A DNA stretch of 51,668 nt from Bdellovibrionales bacterium (GTDB taxonomy: Bacteria > Bdellovibrionota > FAC87 > UBA2466), in assembly GCA_009692515.1 (NCBI GenBank), contig SHZA01000010.1:1-51668 (forward strand), in the 5' to 3' direction. The first letter of the stretch is position 1; every line of letters starts with the position of its first letter. Shown piece by piece: positions 8,129 through 17,425 of the stretch. The notes under the pieces were generated by a model. The model was given only the letters and a program-made list of their open reading frames with translations, made no database searches and had not been told where the DNA came from. The position numbers and the translations under genes were made by a program.

Positions 8129-8973
8129 ATCGTATCGATAAAGTTTCGTTGAATTCGATTAAAAAACAGGGTTCCTGTGACACATAAAAAGATAGAGATA
8201 GCCATTGAGATTAATTGTATCTCCAAACTCAGTGCCTCAGTTCCAAAAACTGCGGCACGAATAGATAAAATTACCGGCGAGACAGGATTACTCAAAACTA
8301 GCCATTTCCATTTCGGTGAAACTAATCGCAAGGAGTAACTGATAGGGGAGGCATACATCCATAAAGTTAGGCCTAATTGAGTTAAATGATGAAAATCGCG
8401 ATATCTAGAGGTTAACCCTGCAATCCAAGTTCCCACTCCTAAACTTAAAAATGCTAATTGGACAAACCATAAAGGAAGTAAAAGCAGCTGGGCCGTCGGG
8501 AAAAAACCGCTGTGATTCTGCGTTACCCAAAACAGGAGATACAAAACGATAAAAACACCCATCTGAATTAATAGCGCAAAAAAGCTCGCAAATAATTGAG
8601 AGATCGGCAAAAAAATTCTTGGGAAATAAACTTTTTTACATAATTCGGAATGATGAAGCAACGAAAGAGAAATAGCCCCTAAAGAACTCGATAAAAAATT
8701 CCAAATAATAATACCTGAAAAATAGAATAGAACTGGAGGAACTCCATCGGTAGGAACATGCATCGTCTCCGAAAAAAGAAAAACAAATACTATCGCCATT
8801 AACGACGGCTGTATTACAAACCACAGAGGGCCTAAAATTGTCTGCTTGTATTTAGAAACAAACTCTCGACGAATCATCAAAAAAAGAAGATCTCGATAAT
8901 AAAAGACAGATCTAAAGTCAAAAGACCACCAATCAGAATCTGCCTTAATGATCTTTGTGTAAGATTCGCTCAC
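8125..8973 (-). CDS. polysaccharide-export ABC-2 permease (Wzm/TagG type)
   Basis: Membrane subunit partnering the ATPase encoded next. A soluble N-terminus of about 25 residues is followed by the family signature KYKQTILGPLWFVIQP (about 41-56) and six hydrophobic segments to the C-terminus; an amphipathic EFVSKYK interface precedes TM1. It starts with GTG, overlapping the aconitase stop as GTGA, and its own stop overlaps the ATPase start as ATGA. The transcriptional unit is therefore led by aconitase. The exported substrate cannot be told from sequence; a lipid-linked glycan is the family expectation. Confidence 0.88.
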   Translation of the reverse strand: MSESYTKIIKADSDWWSFDFRSVFYYRDLLFLMIRREFVSKYKQTILGPLWFVIQPSLMAIVFVFLFSETMHVPTDGVPPVLFYFSGIIIWNFLSSSLGAISLSLLHHSELCKKVYFPRIFLPISQLFASFFALLIQMGVFIVLYLLFWVTQNHSGFFPTAQLLLLPLWFVQLAFLSLGVGTWIAGLTSRYRDFHHLTQLGLTLWMYASPISYSLRLVSPKWKWLVLSNPVSPVILSIRAAVFGTEALSLEIQLISMAISIFLCVTGTLFFNRIQRNFIDTI

Positions 8974-11240
8974 TGCACCCCAGCAAGCACGTTAAGCGCA
9001 GAGCCCTCTTTAAACCAAGTTATTTGGTCTGGAGTCATGGCATGATTTAGTAAAATCTTATCTTCCGTTCCATCGCTATGATGCAAAATGGCCGTCATTT
9101 TTTTGAGAGGTGCTAAATGCTGAAGATCTAAAATACTAATATGATCTGTCTCTTTAACCTTGTCGTAATCTGCTGGAGTATTGAAAGTAAAAGGCAGAAC
9201 CCCTTGCTTTTTTAAATTAGTTTCATGAATTCTGGCAAAACTTTTTACAATAACAGCGGCGCCACTTAAAAAGCGAGGTGACATGGCGGCATGTTCTCGG
9301 CTACTACCTTCGCCATAATTCTCATCGCCAATTACAATCCATCGTAAACCCTTAGATTTATAATCTCTCGCCACAGCAGGAATCGACTGAATTTCTCCTG
9401 TGATAAGATTTTTGGTAGTGCCGGTTTTAGCGGTAAAAGCATTGATGGCACCCGTAAACATATTGTCACTAATGTTATCTAGATGACCTCTAAATTTTAA
9501 CCAAGGACCTGCAGGAGAAATATGATCGGTCGTGCACTTGCCCTTAGCCTTTAAAAGAAGAGGGAGTTTCTCTAGGTCTTTTCCATCCCATTTGCTAAAT
9601 GGCTTTAGTAATTGTAGCCGCTGACTGGTAGGGCTCACTACCACCTTTATTTTGCTACCGTCCGATATCGGCTCTACATAGCCCTCATCGGAAAACTTAA
9701 AACCATTCGGTGGAATCGCAGGAGCTTTTTTAGGAGCCATTAATTTAAACCTGTTCCCATTTTTTCCTGTGAGCTCATCCGTTAGAGGATTAAAGGTAAG
9801 TTTTCCAGAAAGTGCCACACCTAAAACAATCTCAGGACTTCCAATAAAAGAAAGAGTCTCTGCATTGCCATCATTGCGGGCTGGAAAATTCCGGTTAAAG
9901 GAACTTAAAATAGCGTTGGTTTCACCCTTTTTAATATCATTTCGCTTCCACTGACCAATGCAAGGACCACAGGCATTAGAAAGTATCGTAGCGCCGATAG
10001 ATTCTAAAGCGGCTAACTGCCCATCGCGTTTAATGGTTTGGTAAACTTGGTCCGATCCTGGAGTGACTAAAAAAGGAATAGGAAGAGTGAGTCCCTGTGC
10101 GGCGGCCTGTTTGGCTAAATCCATAACGCGAGAAATATCTTCGTAAGAAGAATTGGTACAACTTCCTACCAAGGCGGCAGAAAGCTTTTCTGGCCAACCT
10201 TTGGCTACGACCTCTTTACCTAATTGAGAAATAGATCTCGCAACATCTGGAGAATGAGGTCCTACCACCTGAGGTTCTAATTCAGACAAATCAATTTCAA
10301 TAATCTGATCAAAGTATTTTGAAGGGTTTTTTTCAACATCTTCATCCGCAATAAGAAGTGAAGCATGTTGCTTTGCTAAACTCGCTAAATCTTCTCGGCG
10401 AGTCGCCTGTAAATATTTTTCAATCTCAAGATCATAAGGAAAGACTGAGGTGGTTGCGCCTAGTTCAGCTCCCATATTAGTGATCGTGGCCTTCCCTGTG
10501 CAACTAATCGTCCTAGCACCAGGGCCGAAGTATTCTATAATTCGATTAGTTCCCCCTTTAACCGAGAGAATTCCACAGAGCTTACAGATCACATCCTTAG
10601 GAGAGGTCCAACCTTTCATTTCTCCTTTTAAATAAACACCGATCAGTTTTGGGTATTTAACTTCCCATGGCAACCCTGCCATCACGTCGACAGCATCAGC
10701 TCCGCCCACACCAATCGCTAGCATTCCCATTCCACCTCCATTAGGAGTGTGTGAATCGGTTCCAATGATTAATCCTCCAGGAAAGGCATATTTTTCTAAA
10801 ACGACTTGATGAATAATTCCTGAACCAGGTTTCCAAAATCCGATTCCAGCTTTTTGCGAAGCGGTTTGCAAAAAATCATAAACCTCTCTATTTTCGTCTA
10901 GTGCCGTGGTCATATCGGCGCTCGCACCCACTTCAGCTCTAATTAAATGATCGCAATGAACGGTGGTCGGAACCGCGGTAGTTTTTCGACCTGAACTTAA
11001 ATATTGTAAGATAGCCATTTGGGCAGTGGCATCTTGCATCGCCACTCGATCTGGGCGTAAGGCTAAAATACTTTCACCTGAATTTAATTCTTGAGTCTTT
11101 GGATTGTCTAAGTGACCAAAAAGAATTTTTTCAGCTAAAGTAAAAGGACGATTCACCCTAGTTTTCACTTCATTAATCCGAGACTGCATCTGAGAGTATA
11201 GGTTTGAAACCATTTCCTTCGTTGTTTTAATATTAGCCAT
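8970..11240 (-). CDS. acn: aconitate hydratase (mitochondrial type)
   Basis: TCA-cycle enzyme interconverting citrate and isocitrate through a [4Fe-4S] cluster. The 756-residue length and motifs match the mitochondrial-type aconitase rather than the longer AcnA or the AcnB type. Cluster cysteines are Cys361 (GSCTNSS), Cys424 and Cys427 (ACGPCIGQW). Other active-site signatures are TDSHTPNGGGMG (161-172) and GEGSSREHAA in the swivelling domain. The ATG at 11240 has no Shine-Dalgarno sequence and lies only about 8 bp from a perfect TATAAT, so the mRNA may be leaderless. Its stop overlaps the ABC permease start by 4 bp, an unusual coupling of a TCA enzyme to an exporter. Confidence 0.95.
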   Translation of the reverse strand: MANIKTTKEMVSNLYSQMQSRINEVKTRVNRPFTLAEKILFGHLDNPKTQELNSGESILALRPDRVAMQDATAQMAILQYLSSGRKTTAVPTTVHCDHLIRAEVGASADMTTALDENREVYDFLQTASQKAGIGFWKPGSGIIHQVVLEKYAFPGGLIIGTDSHTPNGGGMGMLAIGVGGADAVDVMAGLPWEVKYPKLIGVYLKGEMKGWTSPKDVICKLCGILSVKGGTNRIIEYFGPGARTISCTGKATITNMGAELGATTSVFPYDLEIEKYLQATRREDLASLAKQHASLLIADEDVEKNPSKYFDQIIEIDLSELEPQVVGPHSPDVARSISQLGKEVVAKGWPEKLSAALVGSCTNSSYEDISRVMDLAKQAAAQGLTLPIPFLVTPGSDQVYQTIKRDGQLAALESIGATILSNACGPCIGQWKRNDIKKGETNAILSSFNRNFPARNDGNAETLSFIGSPEIVLGVALSGKLTFNPLTDELTGKNGNRFKLMAPKKAPAIPPNGFKFSDEGYVEPISDGSKIKVVVSPTSQRLQLLKPFSKWDGKDLEKLPLLLKAKGKCTTDHISPAGPWLKFRGHLDNISDNMFTGAINAFTAKTGTTKNLITGEIQSIPAVARDYKSKGLRWIVIGDENYGEGSSREHAAMSPRFLSGAAVIVKSFARIHETNLKKQGVLPFTFNTPADYDKVKETDHISILDLQHLAPLKKMTAILHHSDGTEDKILLNHAMTPDQITWFKEGSALNVLAGVQ

Positions 11241-11248
11241 AGTATGGG

Positions 11249-11256
11249 ATTATAAC
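11249..11256. promoter_or_regulatory. shared -10 element of two divergent promoters
   Basis: ATTATAAC on the plus strand contains TATAAC (11251-11256) pointing at the secreted-protein gene. The minus strand reads GTTATAAT, containing a perfect TATAAT (11254-11249) pointing at aconitase. The two -10 hexamers overlap by four bases, so one element can serve both directions. -35 matches are weak on both sides. The aconitase transcript would start within one or two bases of its ATG. Confidence 0.5.
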
Positions 11257-11285
11257 GCCTCATTTTGGCTTTGAAAGTATTTTAT

Positions 11286-11978
11286 ATGACTAAAAAAATA
11301 AGAGATCTATGTGGGGTGGGATTGGCCGTTTTAGGACTGTTTGCACCGTTAGCTTTAGCAGAGAGCTCTCCTAAAATGCTAATTCCCAAGGTCAAAGCGG
11401 TTCAACCCAAAATACAACCCAAAATACGACCCAAAATTAACCTACTGCGTCCTGAAGGACTTGATGATTTTCCAATCGAGCTGCCGCTAAGGTTTAATAC
11501 CTTTAATTCGATCAGTTTTTCGCTCCTTATAGGAACTCCGTTAATTTACGAAAGCTTCTATGAGACTAGATTTGGCTCTTTTGGCGATTTTTTTCTTTTT
11601 TCTATTCCGCTTCTGACACTTAATAAAAACACCTTCTTTCATTTAGAGACTGGACCAGGATTTACCTTTACTCGTTTAACTTTTGAAAACCCACCTCAAA
11701 AATATACCCATCTTTATCTAGTAGCACCCATTAGGTTTAGATTCATTTATTCTTTGTCTAGAAATTTTCACTTTGAGGCCTTTGCAGGAGTGGTGCTGCG
11801 TCCCATAGAATATGATTCTAGATCTACCAGTGACGGGGGTACCCGCAGAGTCAAAGGCGCCGCTTTTCTTAGTGGCGACGGAGGGATGGGAATAGATTAT
11901 TATTTAACGTCACCTTTAAAAGTAAGACTATTAGTCGGCTATCTCTTTCTTTCTGCAGGATTAGAACTTACATTATGA
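11286..11978 (+). CDS. secreted beta-rich, probably outer-membrane, protein
   Basis: The start at ATG 11286 puts a standard signal peptide first (MTKKIRDLC, hydrophobic core, cleavage near LALA-ES); an in-frame TTG at 11265 would add seven residues and is less likely. After the signal comes a Pro/Lys repeat (PKIQPKIRPKI). The rest has alternating hydrophobic and polar residues, many aromatics and short Gly-containing turns, as in a small outer-membrane beta-barrel, and ends LSAGLELTL. No family recognised. It is separated from the divergent aconitase gene by a shared promoter and lies 74 bp before sdhC; it may or may not be co-transcribed with sdh. Confidence 0.6.
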   Translation: MTKKIRDLCGVGLAVLGLFAPLALAESSPKMLIPKVKAVQPKIQPKIRPKINLLRPEGLDDFPIELPLRFNTFNSISFSLLIGTPLIYESFYETRFGSFGDFFLFSIPLLTLNKNTFFHLETGPGFTFTRLTFENPPQKYTHLYLVAPIRFRFIYSLSRNFHFEAFAGVVLRPIEYDSRSTSDGGTRRVKGAAFLSGDGGMGIDYYLTSPLKVRLLVGYLFLSAGLELTL

Positions 11979-12052
11979 TTAGAAAAAAAGATGACTAATG
12001 AAGAGGATCCATCGTAATTTAGATTCCTCAAATTTTTAACGAAAAGGCAGTT

Positions 12053-12724
12053 ATGACCTCTATTAAATCCCTCTTGAAATCATCGGTAGGAAAAAAGTTT
12101 CTAGTAGGAATCACAGGGCTTGGACTATCGGGCTTTGTACTCGTGCACATGTCGGGAAACTTATTAATGTTTTTTGGGCCGGAGATGTACAACACTTATG
12201 GACATAAGCTTGTCACCAATCCTTTGATTTACGGTGCTGAAGTGGGATTAGTTCTCATGTTTTTGGTGCACATGGGACTTGCGCTTTCATTAACTTTAGC
12301 CAATCGCTCTGCCAGGCCCATTGCGCCTTCTCAACTGGCCTCTAGTTGTGAAAAATCTGCGCGATTTGGTTCAAGGTATATGGCGCTCACGGGACTTTTA
12401 GTTTTAACTTTTGTGGTGCTACATTTAATTACCTTTAAATATGGAACCTACTATCCGGTGACCTATAATGGAGTGGAGATGCGAGATCTCCATCGATTGG
12501 TGATTGAAATATTTAAATGTCCTCTTTATTTGATTGGTTATCTTTTTTCTATGGTCGTTCTTTTTGTTCATCTAGCCCACGGATTTTCTGCTGTTTTTCA
12601 GTCGTTGGGACTTTTCAGTGTGCGCGGCTGTTTAATAAAAAAACTGGGATGGGCTTTTGCTTTATTAGTTGCAGGCGGATTTTTTATACAACCTATTTAC
12701 GGCTACTTTTACGGGGGTAAATAA
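12053..12724 (+). CDS. sdhC: succinate dehydrogenase cytochrome b subunit
   Basis: Membrane anchor of complex II / fumarate reductase, of the single-subunit b558 type (B. subtilis-like, also found in delta-type proteobacteria) that replaces the SdhC+SdhD pair. The 223-residue protein has five hydrophobic helices. Candidate haem ligands lie in VHMSGNLL (His32), VHMGLA (His73), VVLHLITF and VHLAHGF. The start has an AAGG eight bases upstream. sdhA begins two bases after the stop. The family oxidises succinate with quinone (usually low-potential) at the membrane. Confidence 0.92.
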   Translation: MTSIKSLLKSSVGKKFLVGITGLGLSGFVLVHMSGNLLMFFGPEMYNTYGHKLVTNPLIYGAEVGLVLMFLVHMGLALSLTLANRSARPIAPSQLASSCEKSARFGSRYMALTGLLVLTFVVLHLITFKYGTYYPVTYNGVEMRDLHRLVIEIFKCPLYLIGYLFSMVVLFVHLAHGFSAVFQSLGLFSVRGCLIKKLGWAFALLVAGGFFIQPIYGYFYGGK

Positions 12725-12726
12725 TC

Positions 12727-14631
12727 ATGTTGGACTCCAAAATTCCAAGTGGTCCCATTGAAAATAAATGGACCGAAAGAAAATTTGAAAATAAACTGGT
12801 TAACCCAGCTAATCGTAGAAAACATACGATTATTGTTGTGGGTTCGGGACTTGCGGGAGCTTCTGCAGCCGCCAGTTTGGCGGAACAAGGGTATAAAGTA
12901 AAAGTTTTTACCTATCACGAAAGTCCTAGAAGAGCTCATTCTATTGCCGCTCAAGGGGGAATTAACGCTGCAAAAAATTATCAAAACGATGGGGATTCTG
13001 TACATCGCCTATTCTACGATACGATTAAAGGCGGAGACTATCGTGCTAGAGAAGCCAATGTTTATCGACTAGCGGAAGTTTCGGTTAATATTATTGATCA
13101 GTGTGTCGCTCAGGGAGTTCCATTTGCAAGAGAATATGGAGGAACTTTAGCTAATCGTTCTTTTGGAGGCACTCAAGTTTCTAGAACCTTTTATGCTAAA
13201 GGACAAACGGGGCAACAGCTTTTAATTGGTGCTTATAGCTCTCTAATGAGACAGGTGGGCGAAAAAAGTATCGAGCTATTTTCTCGTCACGAAATGTTAG
13301 ATCTTATTTTAAGTGATGGAAAAGCACGTGGCATCGTCACTCGAAATTTAGTGACTGGAGAGATCACAAGTCATACCGGAGATGCTGTAGTGTTAGCCAG
13401 CGGTGGTTACAGTAATGTTTTTTTCCTTTCAACCAACGCCAAGGCTAGTAATGCTACCGCAGCTTGGAGAGCTTATAAACGAGGCGCCTATATGGCGAAC
13501 CCTTGTTACACTCAGATTCACCCTACGTGCATTCCCGTTTCAGGTGATCACCAATCGAAACTAACCTTAATGTCTGAATCCCTAAGAAATGACGGACGAG
13601 TATGGGTTCCTAAAAAAGCAGGAGACGATCGAGCCCCTGCACAAATCGCAGAAAATGAACGAGATTATTATTTAGAAAGAATGTATCCCGCCTTTGGAAA
13701 TCTCGTTCCTAGAGATGTGGCCTCCCGGGCCTCCAAAAGAATGTGTGATGAAGGGCTCGGAGTGGGCAGTAGTAAACTAGCCGTCTATTTAGATTTCCAG
13801 GAGGCTATTGAGCGCTTGGGCGAATCTAAAGTTAAAGAAAAATATGCAAATCTATTTCAAATGTATGAAAAAATCACAGATGAAAATCCCTATAAAACGC
13901 CGATGAGAATTTTTCCTGCAGTTCATTATGTGATGGGTGGTTTGTGGGTAGACTATAATTTAATGAGCAATATCCCTGGTCTTTTTGTTTTAGGCGAGGC
14001 CAATTTTTCAGATCATGGAGCCAATCGATTAGGGGCTTCAGCTCTCATGCAGGGGTTGGCAGATGGGTACTTTGTAGCGCCTTATAGTATTGGAAACTAC
14101 TTAGGTGGAGAAAAATTAGCTCCTATCAAATTAGAACAGGATCCTGTGAAGGCTACCACCCAAGCGGTCAAAGAAAAAATTGAAAGCTTCAAAAAAATAA
14201 AAGGTAATCAGAGCGCAGAAACGATTCATCGCCGACTAGGTAAAATCATGTGGGATTATTGTGGCATGTCTAGAGAAGAATCGGGTCTCAAAGAGGCTAT
14301 TTCTAAAATCGGAGCCCTCAAAGAGGAATTTTCGAATACTCTATGGGTTCCACAAGATGATAAATGCTTGAGTTCTGAAATGGAAAAGGCCGGTAGAGTT
14401 TCCGATTTTCTTGAACTAGGAGAATTGATGTGTATCGACGCCTTAGAGCGTAAGGAATCTTGTGGCGGCCATTTTCGAGAAGAGATGCAAACTCCAGATG
14501 GAGAAACATTAAGAGACGATACCCATTTTTCACACGTAGCCGCGTGGGAATTTAATACTGAAAAACCCAAGCTTCATAAAGAGGCTTTAACTTTTGAATA
14601 TGCACACATTGCTCAGAGAAATTACAAGTAG
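12727..14631 (+). CDS. sdhA: succinate dehydrogenase / fumarate reductase flavoprotein subunit
   Basis: Catalytic subunit carrying FAD. The dinucleotide-binding motif [17 protein letters not shown] (39-55) follows a 33-residue leader. The His that binds FAD covalently is His71 in [10 protein letters not shown]. The substrate-site sequence HPTCIP and the FAD-binding [14 protein letters not shown] are present. The 634-residue length fits the B-type enzymes that pair with a single cytochrome b subunit. It lies between sdhC (2-bp gap) and sdhB (25-bp gap). Direction (succinate oxidation or fumarate reduction) cannot be decided from sequence; the presence of aconitase and epimerase suggests a running TCA cycle. 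Confidence 0.96.
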   Translation: MLDSKIPSGPIENKWTERKFENKLVNPANRRKHTIIVVGSGLAGASAAASLAEQGYKVKVFTYHESPRRAHSIAAQGGINAAKNYQNDGDSVHRLFYDTIKGGDYRAREANVYRLAEVSVNIIDQCVAQGVPFAREYGGTLANRSFGGTQVSRTFYAKGQTGQQLLIGAYSSLMRQVGEKSIELFSRHEMLDLILSDGKARGIVTRNLVTGEITSHTGDAVVLASGGYSNVFFLSTNAKASNATAAWRAYKRGAYMANPCYTQIHPTCIPVSGDHQSKLTLMSESLRNDGRVWVPKKAGDDRAPAQIAENERDYYLERMYPAFGNLVPRDVASRASKRMCDEGLGVGSSKLAVYLDFQEAIERLGESKVKEKYANLFQMYEKITDENPYKTPMRIFPAVHYVMGGLWVDYNLMSNIPGLFVLGEANFSDHGANRLGASALMQGLADGYFVAPYSIGNYLGGEKLAPIKLEQDPVKATTQAVKEKIESFKKIKGNQSAETIHRRLGKIMWDYCGMSREESGLKEAISKIGALKEEFSNTLWVPQDDKCLSSEMEKAGRVSDFLELGELMCIDALERKESCGGHFREEMQTPDGETLRDDTHFSHVAAWEFNTEKPKLHKEALTFEYAHIAQRNYK

Positions 14632-14656
14632 ATAATCTACTGGTTAGGGGAATATC

Positions 14657-15400
14657 ATGAAGCTGAATTTAAAAATATGGCGTCAAAAAGGGCCCTCCAC
14701 TCCAGGAAATTTGGTGGATTATGACATAGCAGATGTGACACCCGACATGTCCTTCTTGGAAATGCTGGATGTTTTAAATGTGGGACTCGTTGAAAAAGGG
14801 GAAACTCCCATTGAGTTTGATCATGATTGCCGAGAAGGAATTTGTGGGTCCTGCTCTTTAATGATTAATGGTAATGCTCACGGGCCAGAAACAGGAACTG
14901 CCACTTGTCAGCTTCACATGCGTCGATTTAAAGAAAATGACACTATTGTGATTGAGCCTTGGAGAGCTAAGGCTTTTCCTGTACTACGAGATCTAATGAC
15001 CGATAGAACTGCTTTTGATCGGATCATAGCGGCAGGTGGTTTTATTTCCGTTAATACTGGCAATGCTGCCGAAGCTAATAGTATTTTAGTAGGAAAAAAT
15101 ATAGCTGAAAGTGCCATGGATGCTGCGGCCTGTATTGGCTGTGGCGCTTGTGTAGCGGCCTGTAAAAATTCTTCTGCGATGTTGTTTGTATCTGCCAAAG
15201 TTTCTCACTTGGCTCAGTTACCTCAGGGCCACCCGGAAAGATCTCAGCGGGTCCGAGGGATGGTGACTCAAATGGATCATGAAGGATTTGGAAGTTGCTC
15301 AAATACCGGAGCTTGCGAAGCGGCCTGTCCAAAAGAGATTACCTTGGAAAATATTACTCGTTTAAATCGAGAGATGTTACGCGCCAGTCTTATTAGCTAA
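14657..15400 (+). CDS. sdhB: succinate dehydrogenase / fumarate reductase iron-sulfur subunit
   Basis: Electron-transfer subunit linking the flavin to the quinone. N-terminal ferredoxin domain with [2Fe-2S] ligands Cys58, Cys63, Cys66 and Cys84 (CREGICGSC ... C). C-terminal domain with [11 protein letters not shown] (Cys159/162/165/169) and [13 protein letters not shown] (Cys214/220/224) for the [4Fe-4S] and [3Fe-4S] clusters. At 247 residues it is normal length. Last gene of the sdhCAB operon; a short hairpin follows the stop. Confidence 0.96.
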   Translation: MKLNLKIWRQKGPSTPGNLVDYDIADVTPDMSFLEMLDVLNVGLVEKGETPIEFDHDCREGICGSCSLMINGNAHGPETGTATCQLHMRRFKENDTIVIEPWRAKAFPVLRDLMTDRTAFDRIIAAGGFISVNTGNAAEANSILVGKNIAESAMDAAACIGCGACVAACKNSSAMLFVSAKVSHLAQLPQGHPERSQRVRGMVTQMDHEGFGSCSNTGACEAACPKEITLENITRLNREMLRASLIS

Positions 15401-15406
15401 ATAGAT

Positions 15407-15426
15407 CTCACTAAAAATCTAGTGAG
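15407..15426 (+). terminator. hairpin after sdhB
   Basis: CTCACTA, six-base loop, TAGTGAG: a perfect 7-bp stem starting six bases after the sdhB stop. There is no T-run after it, so it may stabilise the 3' end rather than terminate. Confidence 0.35.
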
Positions 15427-15472
15427 TTCACTACTAATTCTGATTGCACTTAATAGGTTATATTTGAAAAAT

Positions 15473-15721
15473 CTACTCGATAATCTCTAGAACAGATCGT
15501 TGTCGTAACTTTGTAGAGGCTCCTGTCAGAATAGTTCGTAAAGCCTTTGCAGTTTTCCCCTGCTTGCCAATGATCTTACCTAAGTCCTCTTTAGCCACCA
15601 CAATTTCATACACTGTAGTCTGCTCCCCTTTAATTTCAGAAATTCTTACATTTTCTGGAATATCTACTAGGGCTCTAATCATTGTTTCCAATAACTCTTT
15701 TAACGTAGGCTCACTCGCCAT
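15473..15721 (-). CDS. khpA: KH-domain RNA-binding protein (KhpA family)
   Basis: An 82-residue protein that is little more than one KH domain. The RNA-binding GxxG loop is in KIIGKQGKTAKALR, followed by the final helix. Chosen start ATG 15721 has GGGGGAA just upstream and gives the usual KhpA length; an in-frame ATG at 15787 would add 22 residues with no known counterpart. KhpA usually acts with KhpB (Jag) in RNA metabolism, and it often lies beside rpsP/rimM, which are not here. It converges on sdhB. Confidence 0.85.
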   Translation of the reverse strand: MASEPTLKELLETMIRALVDIPENVRISEIKGEQTTVYEIVVAKEDLGKIIGKQGKTAKALRTILTGASTKLRQRSVLEIIE

Positions 15722-15871
15722 AATTCCCCCCATGTCCACATTAACGTCCAATTGTTTAAAATTACTACCGAATTTATGCTCGAGCAATCATATTGTTATT
15801 ACGCAACAGCCCATTTTTGACTATAAGCCCTTATCCTAGTCTGTGGGCCCTTTTATGGCTCGCTAATTCAC

Positions 15872-15899
15872 TAAGAACCGATGCCCATTTTGCCGATAG
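15872..15899 (+). promoter_or_regulatory. candidate sigma-28 (FliA-type) promoter
   Basis: TAAG (15872-15875), 16 bp, GCCGATAG (15892-15899). The flagellar sigma-28 consensus is TAAA-N15-GCCGATAA, so this differs at the last base of each box and by one base of spacing. It ends 57 bp upstream of the FHA-GGEEF cyclase start. If real, it would put the cyclase under motility control. Confidence 0.3.
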
Positions 15900-15956
15900 T
15901 TAAGATAGGGACTGCTTTATTATGTTCAGAATATTTAAAGACAAAGCGAGGCTATT

Positions 15957-16880
15957 TTGAGCAACAAGAACTCTAGTAATAAATATAACGAAGACAAAAC
16001 TCAGATTGCGAACGAGATCAAAACAGCTGATCATACCGAAACACCGATCGATCCATGTTTAACTCAGCTTTCTGGTCATGGTAGCGGACAGGTTTTCAAT
16101 ATTCGCGATAAGGTAGTTACTATTGGGAGAGATCCTGCTTGTAGTATTTGGATAGATGATCCCCATATTTCAAGAACCCATGCAACCCTTGTAAATAAAG
16201 AGGAGACTACAGTCATTACCGATATGGAAAGTACGAATGGTATTTTTGTAAATGGCACGAAAGTACAAACACATTCACTGATTAATGGAGATAGAATTTT
16301 AATTGGAACTCGACTTCACTTTAAATTCTCAATGGAATTTGCCGATTATCAGATTGTTCAAAATCAAAAATATCAACAGGCTAATTACGATAGTTTAACG
16401 AAGCTCTACAACAAACGATTTTTTATCGACCTATTATCAAGAGAATTTAGTTTTAGCCGGAGAAATAAACAACCTTTAAGTCTTCTCATGATGGATATTG
16501 ATTATTTCAAAAAAATCAATGATTCCTATGGCCATTTAGCCGGAGATCAGGTCCTTTCACAATTAGGACATCTGCTTAAAAAAGAGCTTCGTCACGAAAA
16601 TGTGGCCTGCCGTTACGGAGGGGAAGAGTTTGCAGTTGTTTTAAGAAACGCAAATACTACTTCAGCAGAAATCGTCGCTGAACGAATCCGTTATAGCATA
16701 GAAAAATTAACGGTCTCATATATGAATCACAGTTTGAAACTCACCGTGAGTATCGGGGTGAGTAGCTATGAACATGCCAATTTTGAAACTTATGAAGAAT
16801 TAATTACTTCTGCTGATGAACAACTGTACGAGGCTAAATACAGCGGCAGAAATAGAGTTACCTTCAAAAAAGCAGCTTAG
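15957..16880 (+). CDS. FHA-GGDEF diguanylate cyclase (DgcB-like)
   Basis: Predicted to make c-di-GMP from two GTP. Order: flexible N-terminal tail (1-35) with a Thr in EDKTQIA (Thr15); FHA phosphothreonine-binding domain (about 42-125) with GR at 57-58, SRTH at 72-75 and STNGIFVNG at 92-100; GGDEF domain (about 140-305) starting YDSLTKLYNKR, with active site GGEEF at 221-225. The inhibitory RxxD site is RHEN (212-215), so product inhibition is probably lost. The start is TTG 15957 (GCGAGG six bases upstream). The domain order is that of Bdellovibrio DgcB (Bd0742), which is needed for prey entry; orthology is inference. Its stop overlaps the next, opposite gene by four bases. Confidence 0.88.
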   Translation: MSNKNSSNKYNEDKTQIANEIKTADHTETPIDPCLTQLSGHGSGQVFNIRDKVVTIGRDPACSIWIDDPHISRTHATLVNKEETTVITDMESTNGIFVNGTKVQTHSLINGDRILIGTRLHFKFSMEFADYQIVQNQKYQQANYDSLTKLYNKRFFIDLLSREFSFSRRNKQPLSLLMMDIDYFKKINDSYGHLAGDQVLSQLGHLLKKELRHENVACRYGGEEFAVVLRNANTTSAEIVAERIRYSIEKLTVSYMNHSLKLTVSIGVSSYEHANFETYEELITSADEQLYEAKYSGRNRVTFKKAA

Positions 16881-17425
16881 TGTTTTTTTAGATTCGGAAT
16901 GGGATTAGGATAAATTGAAGGAGCAAGAGTGCCGGGCTGAAGATCCTCCTCTTGGGCCCAATCAAGATCGGAAACAATAATAAACCCTAGAGAATCTGCA
17001 TAGGACTGACCACAGACCTTAACGGGTACAACCAACGGCGAAACCCTTTCTAAGGTTTTCGCACTTTTATTTTGCGGGCTTCTAATTTTAAGTTTAAATC
17101 GCGGATCCACCAATTCATAAAGTTTAGAAATCACTCCAAAACCCTTAAACTCCTCCGGCAATCCCAATTTCATTAAGTGAATAGTTCCCTGTACAGTCGT
17201 AAGAATTGGACTTTCATTCATCAAACTTGCCCAGCCCTGACTCGGATTATTGTACATTTGTCCAAGAGTTCCTATGAATAGACTGGGATCTTTATAGATT
17301 ATAAGTTCTCGCGAAAGACGAAACTCTTCGCAAGCCACGTGTTCCAAATCGGAAACAACTTGAGCGCCACTAGATTCCAAACTACAAATGATAAAAACTA
17401 AACAGGATAAAAAACCAAACTTCAT
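16877..17425 (-). CDS. secreted hypothetical protein (182 aa)
   Basis: No family recognised. The signal peptide (MKFGFLSCLVFIICSLESSGA) has a core rich in Leu, Ile and Cys; cleavage is likely near SSGAQ. The mature part has two Cys (in VACEEF and VKVCGQ) that could form a disulfide, and a Pro-rich C-terminus. Its ATG overlaps the stop of the DHH phosphoesterase gene (ATGA), so the two are translationally coupled. Its stop overlaps that of the cyclase tail to tail. Confidence 0.6.
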   Translation of the reverse strand: MKFGFLSCLVFIICSLESSGAQVVSDLEHVACEEFRLSRELIIYKDPSLFIGTLGQMYNNPSQGWASLMNESPILTTVQGTIHLMKLGLPEEFKGFGVISKLYELVDPRFKLKIRSPQNKSAKTLERVSPLVVPVKVCGQSYADSLGFIIVSDLDWAQEEDLQPGTLAPSIYPNPIPNLKKH

